Positions 7,483-15,500 of a stretch of DNA of 46,090 nt are shown one piece after another. Source of the DNA: Clostridia bacterium (GTDB lineage Bacteria; Bacillota; Clostridia; Oscillospirales; CAG-272); the NCBI GenBank assembly GCA_017462615.1, contig JAFTQT010000092.1, forward strand, positions 1-46,090, given 5' to 3'. The notes under the pieces were generated by a model. That model was not told the DNA's origin, made no database searches, and worked only from the letters and a program-made list of their open reading frames with translations. Every line of letters starts with the position of its first letter. Within the stretch, counting starts at the first letter, position 1. Made by a program: the position numbers and the translations under genes.

Positions 7483-9210
7483 ATGCGAAAGCTACTACGT
7501 TTTTTGAAGCCCTACCGCAAGGAATCGGTGCTCGGCCCACTCTTCAAGATGCTGGAGGCGCTGTTTGAGCTGTTTATTCCGCTGGTGGTGGCGGATATCG
7601 TTGACAATGGCATTGCGACGGGTGACGGAAGCTATATTCTCCGACACTGCGGCCTGATGGTGCTGCTGGGCGTGATCGGCCTTGTCTGCTCCATCACCGC
7701 GCAATATTTTTCTGCCAAAGCGGCGGTAGGCATGGCCGCCGACCTGCGGCGGGATCTCTTCGCCCACATCGGGCACCTACCCTTTGCAGAGGTCGACCGC
7801 TTCGGTACCGCCACGCTGCTTTCCCGCACTACAGCAGATATCAATCAGATCCAAAGCGCTGTCAATCTTGTTTTGCGTCTCTTTTTGCGCTCCCCCTTCA
7901 TTGTATTTGGCGCCATGATCATGGCCTTCACCGTTTCTCCGAGAGCGGCCACCACCTTCGTCGGCACCATCCCCGCGCTTTCCGTGGTGGTGTTTGGCGT
8001 CATGCTCATCAGCATCCCCATGCAGCGTCGCGTACAGGCAAGGCTTGACCGCGTGCTGAGGCTCACTCGTGAAAACCTTACCGGTGCCCGCGTGGTTCGC
8101 GCCTTTGCCCGCGAGGAGGAATCCGCCAAGGAATTTGCCGCCGTCAATGGTGAGCTAACGCGCCTGCAGCGCTTTACCGGGCGCTTCACCGCGCTCCTCA
8201 ACCCCATCACCTACGTGATCATCAATCTCTCTGTGCTTTTGATCGTGTGGCTGGGCGGTGTGCAGGTCAATATGGGGAATCTGCAGACCGGCGACGTCAT
8301 CGCACTTTACAACTATATGTCGCAGATCCTAATTGAGTTGATCAAAATGGCAAACTTCATTATTCTGATCACCAAGGCCTGCGCCTCGGCAGGACGCATC
8401 AACAAGATCTTCGATACCCCCGCCTCTCTCCCCACGCGCAAGCCGGAGGCTGCCGAGCAAAACGGAGAGAAGGTTTCCTTCCGCGGCGTTTCCCTCCTCT
8501 ATCACAAGGGAGCCGAGCAAGCGCTGCAGAATATTACGTTTTCTGCGGCTCCCGGTGAGGTGATTGGCATCATAGGCGGCACCGGCTCCGGCAAATCCTC
8601 TCTTGTGAACCTTATTCCCCGATTTTACGACGTTACGGCAGGTGCTGTACTGGTGGACGGCGTGGACGTGCGCGACTACGGGAACGTAGAGGAGCTGCGC
8701 CATAAAATCGGCATCGTACCGCAAAAAGCAGAGCTTTTTGCCGGCACCATCCGGGAAAATCTGCTCTTTGGAAACGAGCACGCCGACGACGACGCGCTGA
8801 TGGAGGCGCTGAAAACAGCGCAAGCGGCGGATTTCGTCCTTCAGAAGGAGGGCGGACTTGACGCCATTGTAGAACAGCGCGGCCGCAACCTTTCCGGCGG
8901 TCAGAAGCAGCGCCTTTCCATCGCTCGCGCCCTGGTTCGTCGACCGGAAATCCTCATATTGGATGATAGTGCCTCCGCTCTCGATTACGCCACTGACGCC
9001 GCGCTGCGCCGCGCACTTGCCAACCTTGACTACCGACCCACGGTGTTCATCGTTTCCCAGCGTACTGCCTCCATTCGCGAGGCAGATCGCATTCTGGTGC
9101 TGGAGGACGGTGAGGCCGTTGGTATCGGCACGCACGGCGAGCTGCTTCGCACCTGCGACATCTACCGAGAGATCCATGAATCCCAGTTTGGAGAGGAGGC
9201 AAGCGTATGA
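7483..9210 (+). CDS. ABC exporter half-transporter, degenerate-Walker-B subunit
   Basis: The 575-residue protein has an N-terminal six-helix type I exporter membrane domain (about residues 1-310) and a C-terminal ATPase domain. The Walker A GGTGSGKSS starts near residue 365, the Q-loop is GIVPQKAELFAG, the signature is LSGGQKQRLSIARAL near 470, and Walker B is ILILDDSASALD near 490. The catalytic Glu after Walker B is replaced by Asp, while the signature is canonical. This is the pattern of the degenerate-site subunit of heterodimeric exporters such as TM287. It probably exports a hydrophobic compound or drug; the substrate is unknown. AAAGGATC precedes the ATG. The stop overlaps the next start by ATGA. 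Confidence 0.92.
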   Translation: MRKLLRFLKPYRKESVLGPLFKMLEALFELFIPLVVADIVDNGIATGDGSYILRHCGLMVLLGVIGLVCSITAQYFSAKAAVGMAADLRRDLFAHIGHLPFAEVDRFGTATLLSRTTADINQIQSAVNLVLRLFLRSPFIVFGAMIMAFTVSPRAATTFVGTIPALSVVVFGVMLISIPMQRRVQARLDRVLRLTRENLTGARVVRAFAREEESAKEFAAVNGELTRLQRFTGRFTALLNPITYVIINLSVLLIVWLGGVQVNMGNLQTGDVIALYNYMSQILIELIKMANFIILITKACASAGRINKIFDTPASLPTRKPEAAEQNGEKVSFRGVSLLYHKGAEQALQNITFSAAPGEVIGIIGGTGSGKSSLVNLIPRFYDVTAGAVLVDGVDVRDYGNVEELRHKIGIVPQKAELFAGTIRENLLFGNEHADDDALMEALKTAQAADFVLQKEGGLDAIVEQRGRNLSGGQKQRLSIARALVRRPEILILDDSASALDYATDAALRRALANLDYRPTVFIVSQRTASIREADRILVLEDGEAVGIGTHGELLRTCDIYREIHESQFGEEASV

Positions 9211-10970
9211 GCAAAAAGAAAAACAAAGCCCCACGCGGTACGCTGCGCCGGGTGCTCTCCTATCTGCGTGGGTATCGCGTTTTCCTCTTCCTTTCTCTTC
9301 TGCTTTCCCTCGCCACGGTGCTGCTGACCCTGTGGCTCCCCGTGCTGATCGGCGATGCCATCGATCTGATCCTTGGGCCGGAGCGGGTGGATTTTACCGG
9401 CATTCGCGACATCTTCCTCAAGGCTTCCGTTATCATTGGTGCCACAGCGCTGTTCCAATGGCTGATGAACGTCTCCAACAATAAAATGACCTTTGGTATC
9501 GTCCGTAACATTCGCAACGACGCCTTCCGTCATTTACAGAAGGTTCCCTTCTCCTATCTTGACAAGAAAAAGACCGGCGATATCGTCAGCCGCGTCATCG
9601 CGGACGTCGACCAGTTCTCCGACGGCCTGCTGCTTGGCTTTACCCAGCTCTTTTCCGGCGTGGTAACCATCGTGGGCACGCTCTGCTTTATGCTGGCCAT
9701 TCACCCCGGCATTACCTTGGTGGTGGTGCTGGTTACCCCCGTTTCTCTCTTTGTGGCAGCCTTTATCGCTCGCCGCACCTATCGTATGTTCCAGCGCCAA
9801 TCCGAGATCCGCGGCAAGCAGACCGCGCTGATGGAGGAGGCCATCGGCTCTCACAAGACCGTGGCGGCATTCTCCCGCGAGGGTGCGATGCTCACCCGCT
9901 TTGAGGAGTTGAATGAGCAGCTTCGGGATGCGTCTCTCAAGGCCACGTTCTTTTCCTCCATCACCAACCCCTCCACTCGCTTTGTCAATAGCCTGGTTTA
10001 CACGGGTGTGGCGCTCTTCGGCGCCCTGACGGTCATACGAACCGGCGGCACGGCGCTGACGGTGGGCGAGCTTTCCTGCTTCCTCTCCTACGCCAATCAG
10101 TACACCAAGCCCTTCAATGAAATTTCCGGCGTGGTGACCGAGCTGCAGAACGCACTGGCCTGCGCGGCGCGGATCTTTGAGGTGCTGGACGCACCCGTGG
10201 AATCTCCCGACGCACCCGATGCCATAGTAGCAGAGCGTCCCCGTGGTCGGGTAGAGCTTTGCGACGTCAGCTTTTCCTATGATCCCGATCACCCCTTGAT
10301 CCAGCATCTGAATCTGACTGTGGAGCCCGGGCAGCACGTAGCCATCGTTGGCCCCACGGGCTGCGGCAAGACCACGGTGATCAACCTCTTGATGCGCTTC
10401 TACGACGTGGGCGAGGGCTCTATACGTGTAGATGGCACTGATATCCGTCAAATGACGCGAAAGAGTCTGCGTGAATCTCTCGGTATGGTGCTGCAGGATA
10501 CGTGGCTGCGCGCCGGAACCATTCGTGACAACATCGCCTTTGGCAAGCCCGACGCCACCGACGAGGAGATCGTGGCCGCCGCCCGCGCCGCTCACGCCCA
10601 CAGCTTTATCAAGCGTCTGCCGGAGGGCTACGAAACTGTCATCGGCGAGGATGGCGGTTCCCTTTCCCAAGGACAAAAGCAGCTGCTCTGCATCAGCCGT
10701 CTGATGCTCTCCCCACCCCCGCTTCTCATTCTTGACGAGGCCACCTCCTCCATTGATACCCGCACCGAGATCCGCATCCAGAAGGCCTTTGCAACGCTGA
10801 TGAAGGGACGCACCAGCTTTGTGGTCGCTCACCGCCTTTCTACCATCAAGGAATCCGATCTTATTCTGGTTATGAAGGACGGAAACGTCATCGAGCAGGG
10901 TGATCACGAAACGCTGCTACAGCAAAATGGCTTCTACGCGACGCTTTACCAAAGCCAATTTGCAAAATAA
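9207..10970 (+). CDS. ABC exporter half-transporter, catalytic-Glu subunit
   Basis: The 587-residue partner has a six-helix membrane domain and an ATPase domain. The Walker A GPTGCGKTT starts near residue 382, the Q-loop is GMVLQDTWLRAG, the signature is the variant LSQGQKQLLCISRLM near 486, and the consensus Walker B LLILDEATSSID is near 505. Together with the upstream gene it forms one consensus ATP site (its Walker B Glu with the partner's LSGGQ) and one degenerate site (the partner's Asp with its LSQGQ), as in TM287/TM288. GGAGAGGAGG lies just before the ATG inside the preceding gene. A bidirectional terminator follows directly after the stop. Confidence 0.92.
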   Translation: MSKKKNKAPRGTLRRVLSYLRGYRVFLFLSLLLSLATVLLTLWLPVLIGDAIDLILGPERVDFTGIRDIFLKASVIIGATALFQWLMNVSNNKMTFGIVRNIRNDAFRHLQKVPFSYLDKKKTGDIVSRVIADVDQFSDGLLLGFTQLFSGVVTIVGTLCFMLAIHPGITLVVVLVTPVSLFVAAFIARRTYRMFQRQSEIRGKQTALMEEAIGSHKTVAAFSREGAMLTRFEELNEQLRDASLKATFFSSITNPSTRFVNSLVYTGVALFGALTVIRTGGTALTVGELSCFLSYANQYTKPFNEISGVVTELQNALACAARIFEVLDAPVESPDAPDAIVAERPRGRVELCDVSFSYDPDHPLIQHLNLTVEPGQHVAIVGPTGCGKTTVINLLMRFYDVGEGSIRVDGTDIRQMTRKSLRESLGMVLQDTWLRAGTIRDNIAFGKPDATDEEIVAAARAAHAHSFIKRLPEGYETVIGEDGGSLSQGQKQLLCISRLMLSPPPLLILDEATSSIDTRTEIRIQKAFATLMKGRTSFVVAHRLSTIKESDLILVMKDGNVIEQGDHETLLQQNGFYATLYQSQFAK

Positions 10971-11008
10971 AAAATGCCGATAGATTTTGCAATCTATCGG
11001 CATTTTTA
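10971..11008. terminator. Bidirectional intrinsic terminator
   Basis: The 13-base stem ATGCCGATAGATT/AATCTATCGGCAT with a TTGC loop is flanked by A-runs on the left and T-runs on the right. It serves the ABC operon on the plus strand and the DUF4091 operon on the minus strand. Confidence 0.92.
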
Positions 11009-11011
11009 CAT

Positions 11012-12715
11012 TTATTCGGCCAGCGCCGCGTTGATCCTTTCCCGCAGGGCAAGCATTTCCTCGCTCGACTGCGGCAAGGTATAGACGGTTGGCTTTTCTC
11101 CAAGCCACAGCGTCAGCCGCCGCTCCACCTCAGCAAATCCCATTTTTTCCGCCAGCAAACGCAGAGCCAGAAAATCACTGATCGCATCCTGCATCTGCTT
11201 TTCGCGGATGGAGGGATATGCCCGACGGTCAAAGCCGGGGTAAGCGATGTAGCTGACACCGGGCATATTGCGGTAGCCGCATGGATCCACCTTAGGATCA
11301 AAGATACCGTAGCTCATGCGACCGTAATAGTAATTGTAGCCCCAATGAAGGAAGCCTGTGGCACGGTAAGCAAACAGCTGCGTGCCGAGTATGCGGGTCT
11401 TCCACGGCGCGCTGGTCAGCATCCGGTTGGAAAGCCGCTCGTCGGGCGTACCGCCCGTGTAATATAGCATAAAATCGTCACAGCGATCCCGGAAGTCCTC
11501 CGCAAAGGCGGTGGCAACAATGGGCGTTTGCACCACGCCGCTTTGATAAAGTTCAAAATGAGAAAGCGCGTCACCAAACCGATACCCCGAAAGCAGCTCG
11601 CGCACCACGCCATAGGCACGGGCGTATTGCGGCAGTTGAAAATCCTTGGGCTCGTCAGAGACGTGAAAAAGCAGCCGATCCTCGATACCGAGGCGTCTTG
11701 CAAAATCCAGAAACGCCGGCAGATAGGCCTGTAAAAAGTCGGCATAGGCCTCGCCGTCTGCCGCATCTGCGCAGGAAAAGAGGCGGCCATATACGCCGTC
11801 ATGCTCGCCGTAAATATTGATGGCGGAGGCTGCGCCCCACTGAGAAAACAGATGGCAATGCTCAATGTGCGTAATACCACACTGCAGGGCCAACCGCACA
11901 AAACGGTCAAGCAACGAAAAATCAAACGTATATTTCCCATTCGCAAGCTTAACGCCCACCAGCTGCACGTTTTTCCGCTCCATCCCTACCGCCGTATCCA
12001 GCGCGGGCGTAAAGGCGGGGGTGAGCAGCGTATTCTGACCGTGCTTTACCGCGTTTTTGATATAGCTTTCCAGAATATCAAAATAAGCGTCGGAATACAG
12101 ATCCACACCATAGTAATCTGCAAGACAGTCGTAATGGAACCAGTTGGTGTAAATGAAATCGTCCTTGGGCAGCGCGGCGTTTATCACGTGTACGTGGAAG
12201 GAGTGCTCCCGGATCGTCTCTCCGGTCGTCAACGAAATCACACGCACCGAAACACTGTGATCGCCCGCCTCCAGCATTTGTCCCGCCTCGTTAAAGGTAA
12301 ACCAAACGCCTCCCGTCGAAACCGCGGAAGCATTGAGGAGATATTTCTGCCCCACCTCGTAAAAGGGCAAGCGCTGATCGCCCACCCGGATCTCCGGTAC
12401 CGTAATACGCGGCAAAAGCACGTCCGGCACAGCACCGGCAGCGACTTTACCGTCCTCGCAAAGCGTAGCGTCCAACGGTACGTTGCCAATGGCATAGGAA
12501 GCAATTTTCACCCCCTCGCACTCCGCCACGACGGAAATGGGCAGATCGGGAATGCGCTCCGTAGGCGACTTCTGATACATGGCCCGAAACGCGAGGCAAA
12601 AGGAAACCGGCTCGTTGCGCAGCGCGCTGACCGCGGCATAATCGGCGTGGGGCATGCTATTGGCGAAGATACGCTCCATCGGGGAGGTCAGCCAGCTTTG
12701 AATGGTATGAATCAT
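11012..12715 (-). CDS. DUF4091 / GH123-like glycoside hydrolase, no signal peptide
   Basis: The 567-residue protein has an N-terminal beta-sandwich region (about 1-180), a barrel-like middle (TNWFHYDCLADYYGV at about 190-204, HIEHCHLF at about 283) and a C-terminal half rich in Trp/Tyr (WGYNYYYGR). HVSDEPKDF at 351-359 places an adjacent Asp-Glu (354-355), where GH123 N-acetylgalactosaminidases carry their catalytic pair. DUF4091 proteins are generally putative glycoside hydrolases. No leader peptide is visible, so it may act on imported oligosaccharides. The start at 12715 was preferred over 12742, which overlaps the GNAT gene; a GGGAG is about 11 bases upstream. It forms an operon with the GNAT gene seven bases upstream. 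Confidence 0.85.
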   Translation of the reverse strand: MIHTIQSWLTSPMERIFANSMPHADYAAVSALRNEPVSFCLAFRAMYQKSPTERIPDLPISVVAECEGVKIASYAIGNVPLDATLCEDGKVAAGAVPDVLLPRITVPEIRVGDQRLPFYEVGQKYLLNASAVSTGGVWFTFNEAGQMLEAGDHSVSVRVISLTTGETIREHSFHVHVINAALPKDDFIYTNWFHYDCLADYYGVDLYSDAYFDILESYIKNAVKHGQNTLLTPAFTPALDTAVGMERKNVQLVGVKLANGKYTFDFSLLDRFVRLALQCGITHIEHCHLFSQWGAASAINIYGEHDGVYGRLFSCADAADGEAYADFLQAYLPAFLDFARRLGIEDRLLFHVSDEPKDFQLPQYARAYGVVRELLSGYRFGDALSHFELYQSGVVQTPIVATAFAEDFRDRCDDFMLYYTGGTPDERLSNRMLTSAPWKTRILGTQLFAYRATGFLHWGYNYYYGRMSYGIFDPKVDPCGYRNMPGVSYIAYPGFDRRAYPSIREKQMQDAISDFLALRLLAEKMGFAEVERRLTLWLGEKPTVYTLPQSSEEMLALRERINAALAE

Positions 12716-12722
12716 CGATATA

Positions 12723-13265
12723 TCAACTCCCTTCAACCGCATCGGAACGGTACGCGATCTCCTGCTGCATATAGCGGTAAAAGTCACGGTATTCCGTAGC
12801 GTCAATTTCGTGTGGATAGGACAAAACGGTCAAAACAAGATCTGCATCGTCAGGACGGTACTTGGCCTGAATATGGTGGTAAGGCGTTGCCTTGAAGCCG
12901 TTTCGTTGATAAAAGCCAAGTCGACGGCGCGTCAGCTCATCCACCGGCGGCTCGATCTCCAGAATAACGGTTTTTCCCTTTGCCTTCAAAAGCGAAAGCG
13001 CCTCGGAGCCTATGCCTCTCCCCCGCAGTATCGGTAAAGTTGCAAAATGCTCCAAAAAAATGAAATCCTTCGTTTCCCAATATAGCATAATACCGTAAAA
13101 ATCCTCACCCTGCATAATCAGCTCAAAGTGATAATTTTCTTTTTTCATCACGCGCGCCTGCTCGTCTGCATCCCGCCGTTCCTCTCTTGGAAAGGCGGCG
13201 ATATACAGCGCTGTAGCCCGGGCAAGCAGCTCCTTTTCCGTAGATCGTAATCGTTTCAAATACAT
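12723..13265 (-). CDS. GNAT family N-acetyltransferase
   Basis: The 180-residue protein has the acetyl-CoA pyrophosphate-binding loop RGRGIGSEAL at about residue 90. A preceding beta-strand (FIFLEHFATLP) and the downstream GFYQRNGFK segment near residue 120 are typical of GNAT folds. It probably transfers an acetyl group from acetyl-CoA to an amine; the substrate is unknown. The start at 13265 has AGAGG six bases upstream. It is the promoter-proximal gene of a two-gene unit with the DUF4091 hydrolase, so the pair might act on an amino sugar, but that is only inference. Confidence 0.88.
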   Translation of the reverse strand: MYLKRLRSTEKELLARATALYIAAFPREERRDADEQARVMKKENYHFELIMQGEDFYGIMLYWETKDFIFLEHFATLPILRGRGIGSEALSLLKAKGKTVILEIEPPVDELTRRRLGFYQRNGFKATPYHHIQAKYRPDDADLVLTVLSYPHEIDATEYRDFYRYMQQEIAYRSDAVEGS

Positions 13266-13290
13266 AAATAACCTCTTGCAATCCTTTATC

Positions 13291-13319
13291 ATTATAACAA
13301 CAAGCACAATATTCGTAAA
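13291..13319 (-). promoter_or_regulatory. Promoter of the GNAT-DUF4091 unit
   Basis: On the minus strand, TTTACG (13314-13319) and a perfect TATAAT (13291-13296) are 17 bases apart. They lie 25 bases upstream of the GNAT start. Confidence 0.6.
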
Positions 13320-13355
13320 GATATTTTTGCGCTGAGAATCTGGATTTTTCTGCTA

Positions 13356-14684
13356 TCAGTAGTGATATTTTTTTCGCATTCCCACCAAAAAGATCACCGT
13401 CACCGCTGTGGCCATCAGCTCCGCCACAATGATAGAAAACCAAATGCCGTCAACGTCAAATATCAAGGGCAGCAGCATGACAGCCGCGATCTGAAAGACC
13501 AAGGTTCGCAGGAAAGAGATCGCTGCGGACACCGGTCCGTTGTTCAGAGCTGTAAAAAAGGAGGAGCCATATATGGCAACGCCGGAGAACAGAAAGGAAA
13601 CGGAGTACACGTAAAAGCCCCGCAGCGTCAGACTGTACAACTCCGCATCATAACCGGCGAACAGCAAGGAAAGCGGCATCGCAAGACACTCCCCAAGCAA
13701 AACCATCAGCACGGAGGCCACACCGATGATCACCAGGCTTTTTCGTAGCAGACTTTGTAATTCACTATGATTCTCTGCTCCGAAATGAAAGCTGATCACC
13801 GGCGCGCTGCCTACCGCGAAGCCAATGAAGATGGCTATAAAGATCATAGAAACATACATCAGCGTGCCATATGCAGCCACGCCATCCTCGCCCGCATAGC
13901 GCACAAGCTGAATGTTGTAAAGCATACCCACCAGCGACATAGAAATGTTGCTCATCAGCTCCGAGGAGCCGTTGGTAGCGGTACGCCACAGAGTACCAGC
14001 GTCAAAGTGAGCTTTACCAAGGCGCAGAAGGCTTTTATTCCGTGCACCAAAATAAATCAACGGCACAAATCCACCCACAGCCTGGCTCACGGCGGTAGCG
14101 ACAGCCGCACCCTCCACACCACCGCGCAGAAGTCCTACCAGTAAAGCATCTAACATCATATTGGTCACACCGGAGGCTACCGTTACAAAGAGCCCCAGCT
14201 GAGGCCGCTCCGCGGTGATAAAAAAGCTCTGAAACTCCATCTGCAGCATAAACGCAGGGGTGGCGATGAGAATAATACGACCATAGCGCACGCACTCAGA
14301 AAGCATTTCCCCCTCAGCACCCATTAAAGCCGCCACCGGCTTGATCAACAGCACGCCGACAAAAGCAACGCAAGCACCAAAAGCAATGGAAAAGTAAACC
14401 AAAAACGAAAACATCCGATTGGCGCGCTCCCGATCCCCTTCTCCCAGCGTTCTGGCGATCAGCGCAGAGCCGCCCGTGCCGAACATGAATCCAAAGCAAC
14501 CAAGGATCATCAGATACGGCATAATGAAATTAACGGCGGCAAAGGAGGTTTTTCCGGCGAAATTAGAAACGAAAATGCCATCCACCACACCGTATATAGA
14601 CGTGAAGATCATCATCATGATGGATGGAAGCGTAAAGCGCAAAAGTCTTTTATACGTAAAGTGATCCGAAAGCTGAATCTGCAT
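13356..14684 (-). CDS. MATE family multidrug efflux transporter
   Basis: The 442-residue protein has about 12 hydrophobic segments in two homologous halves. Typical MATE sequences include LRFTLPSIMMMIFTSIYGVVD at the N-terminus, FVSNFAGKTSFAAVN, and GTGGSALIARTLGEGDRERA. It resembles the MepA-like branch and would exchange Na+ or H+ for cationic drugs or metabolites at the cytoplasmic membrane. The start at 14684 is preceded by GAGAGG; the upstream in-frame extension runs through the leader hairpin and the -10 box, so it is not coding. It has its own promoter and an unusual hairpin leader. I see no terminator in the 90 bases after its stop. Confidence 0.92.
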   Translation of the reverse strand: MQIQLSDHFTYKRLLRFTLPSIMMMIFTSIYGVVDGIFVSNFAGKTSFAAVNFIMPYLMILGCFGFMFGTGGSALIARTLGEGDRERANRMFSFLVYFSIAFGACVAFVGVLLIKPVAALMGAEGEMLSECVRYGRIILIATPAFMLQMEFQSFFITAERPQLGLFVTVASGVTNMMLDALLVGLLRGGVEGAAVATAVSQAVGGFVPLIYFGARNKSLLRLGKAHFDAGTLWRTATNGSSELMSNISMSLVGMLYNIQLVRYAGEDGVAAYGTLMYVSMIFIAIFIGFAVGSAPVISFHFGAENHSELQSLLRKSLVIIGVASVLMVLLGECLAMPLSLLFAGYDAELYSLTLRGFYVYSVSFLFSGVAIYGSSFFTALNNGPVSAAISFLRTLVFQIAAVMLLPLIFDVDGIWFSIIVAELMATAVTVIFLVGMRKKYHY

Positions 14685-14708
14685 ATCTACCTCTCGAAAT
14701 GCTCGAAA

Positions 14709-14735
14709 GGATGGAGACTGTGCCCTTCTCCATCC
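14709..14735 (-). promoter_or_regulatory. Hairpin in the MATE leader
   Basis: A perfect 9-base inverted repeat (GGATGGAGA/TCTCCATCC, 9-base loop) lies between the promoter and the ribosome binding site. On the minus strand the right arm is followed by TTTCG. It may be an attenuator, an RNA stability element or an operator. Confidence 0.5.
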
Positions 14736-14753
14736 CACTATATCACTATGAAT

Positions 14754-14782
14754 ATTATCGCACACTTGTTCGTATTTGTCAA
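14754..14782 (-). promoter_or_regulatory. Promoter of the MATE gene
   Basis: On the minus strand, TTGACA (14777-14782) and GATAAT (14754-14759) are 17 bases apart. The -35 box ends four bases from the border of the palindromic element. Confidence 0.75.
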
Positions 14783-14786
14783 TCCC

Positions 14787-15067
14787 TTAGCCGTAAGAGA
14801 GTCGAACACATAAGGTTATAAGCGGCATATTTTCCCATATTCATCGCCAAAATTATCTTAAATATTCGTATATTCCTCAATAATTTTGGCTCGGCTCTGG
14901 AAAAATCTGCTCGCTTATAACTGCTTTGCACCTTACGGTGAGAAAATTTATAGCGGATTTTGTTGGCCTTTGCCGTAGCCAAGTGCGGACTTTGCAAGGC
15001 GAAGGACGGCAAAAGACGCAGAAATTTTCCGCCGTAAGGCTGATGCGTTCGACTCTCTTACGGCTAA
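14787..15067. repeat. 281 bp nested palindromic element with 21 bp terminal inverted repeats (MITE-like)
   Basis: The ends 14787-14807 and 15047-15067 are perfect 21-base inverted repeats beginning TTAGCCGTAAGAGAG. Inside are two further arms. Arm A pairs GTTATAAGCG (14815-14824) with CGCTTATAAC (14912-14921) and GCCAAAATTA (14846-14855) with TAATTTTGGC (14881-14890). Arm B pairs CCTTACGG (14931-14938) with CCGTAAGG (15032-15039) and TTTGCCGT (14969-14976) with ACGGCAAA (15006-15013). One strand could fold into a three-way junction. No credible gene lies inside, although weak ORFs cross it. It resembles a non-autonomous mobile element or a structured RNA. The whole 14685-15117 interval holds only this element, the MATE promoter and leader, and a terminator. 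Confidence 0.75.
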
Positions 15068-15105
15068 CGAAAAAGAACGAGCCGCCCCACAAGGGGGCGA
15101 CTCGT
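15068..15105 (-). terminator. Intrinsic terminator of the M81/redox operon
   Basis: The stem AACGAGCCGCCCC (15076-15088) pairs with 15093-15105 with one mismatch. It is followed on the minus strand by CTTTTTC. It lies 12 bases past the DUF1667 stop and directly abuts the palindromic element. Confidence 0.85.
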
Positions 15106-15117
15106 TTTTCATGAAAA

Positions 15118-15483
15118 TCAGTCAAGACGACCGGAAGCAACGAGATCAGCACCCGTGCCCATGAAGTTCTTGACGATAACGTCACCGGGAACCAGCTTGC
15201 CGGAAACGGTGATCTTCTTCACCTCTTCCATAGCCTCCATCTGCATCTCCTTGGGAATGGGAGCAGAGGTTCTGACGGCTACAAGCGGAACAGCGGCACC
15301 GGAGGTCTTCACGGAGGAGGTCAGGATGCGAAGAGGACGAATGAACTCGTTCTCGGCGTAAACCTTACCGCGCTTGCACTTGAAGCCCTCGCAGCTTGCG
15401 ATCTCACCCTTTGCGGGATCGCCGCTTACCTTAATGATACAGCCCTGGGGGCAGGTGATACAAATAATATCCTTGGTTACCAT
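15118..15483 (-). CDS. DUF1667 protein, small Cys-containing redox partner
   Basis: The 121-residue protein has an N-terminal CITCPQGC motif (residues 8-15) and a second CEGFKCKRG pair (residues 31-39). It then has a beta-rich stretch (FIRPLRILTSSVKTSGA) that ends in GDVIVKNFMGTGADLVASG. DUF1667 proteins commonly follow GlpA- and GlpB-like flavoproteins in Clostridia. The four cysteines suggest an Fe-S or zinc site and a role in electron transfer, but the precise role is not established. It is the last gene of the operon, with a terminator after it. A GGAGAACGC-type ribosome binding site precedes the ATG. Confidence 0.88.
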   Translation of the reverse strand: MVTKDIICITCPQGCIIKVSGDPAKGEIASCEGFKCKRGKVYAENEFIRPLRILTSSVKTSGAAVPLVAVRTSAPIPKEMQMEAMEEVKKITVSGKLVPGDVIVKNFMGTGADLVASGRLD

Positions 15484-15500
15484 ATCAGCGTTCTCCTTTC

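Noticed and set aside
14787..14825. Possible tRNA-like GTCGAAC sequence in the element border
   Set aside because: No acceptor stem, anticodon arm or CCA context is present; the bases belong to the terminal inverted repeat.
14779..15185. Short ORFs across the palindromic element
   Set aside because: They run through inverted repeats and a terminator, have no ribosome binding site, and mirror each other on both strands.
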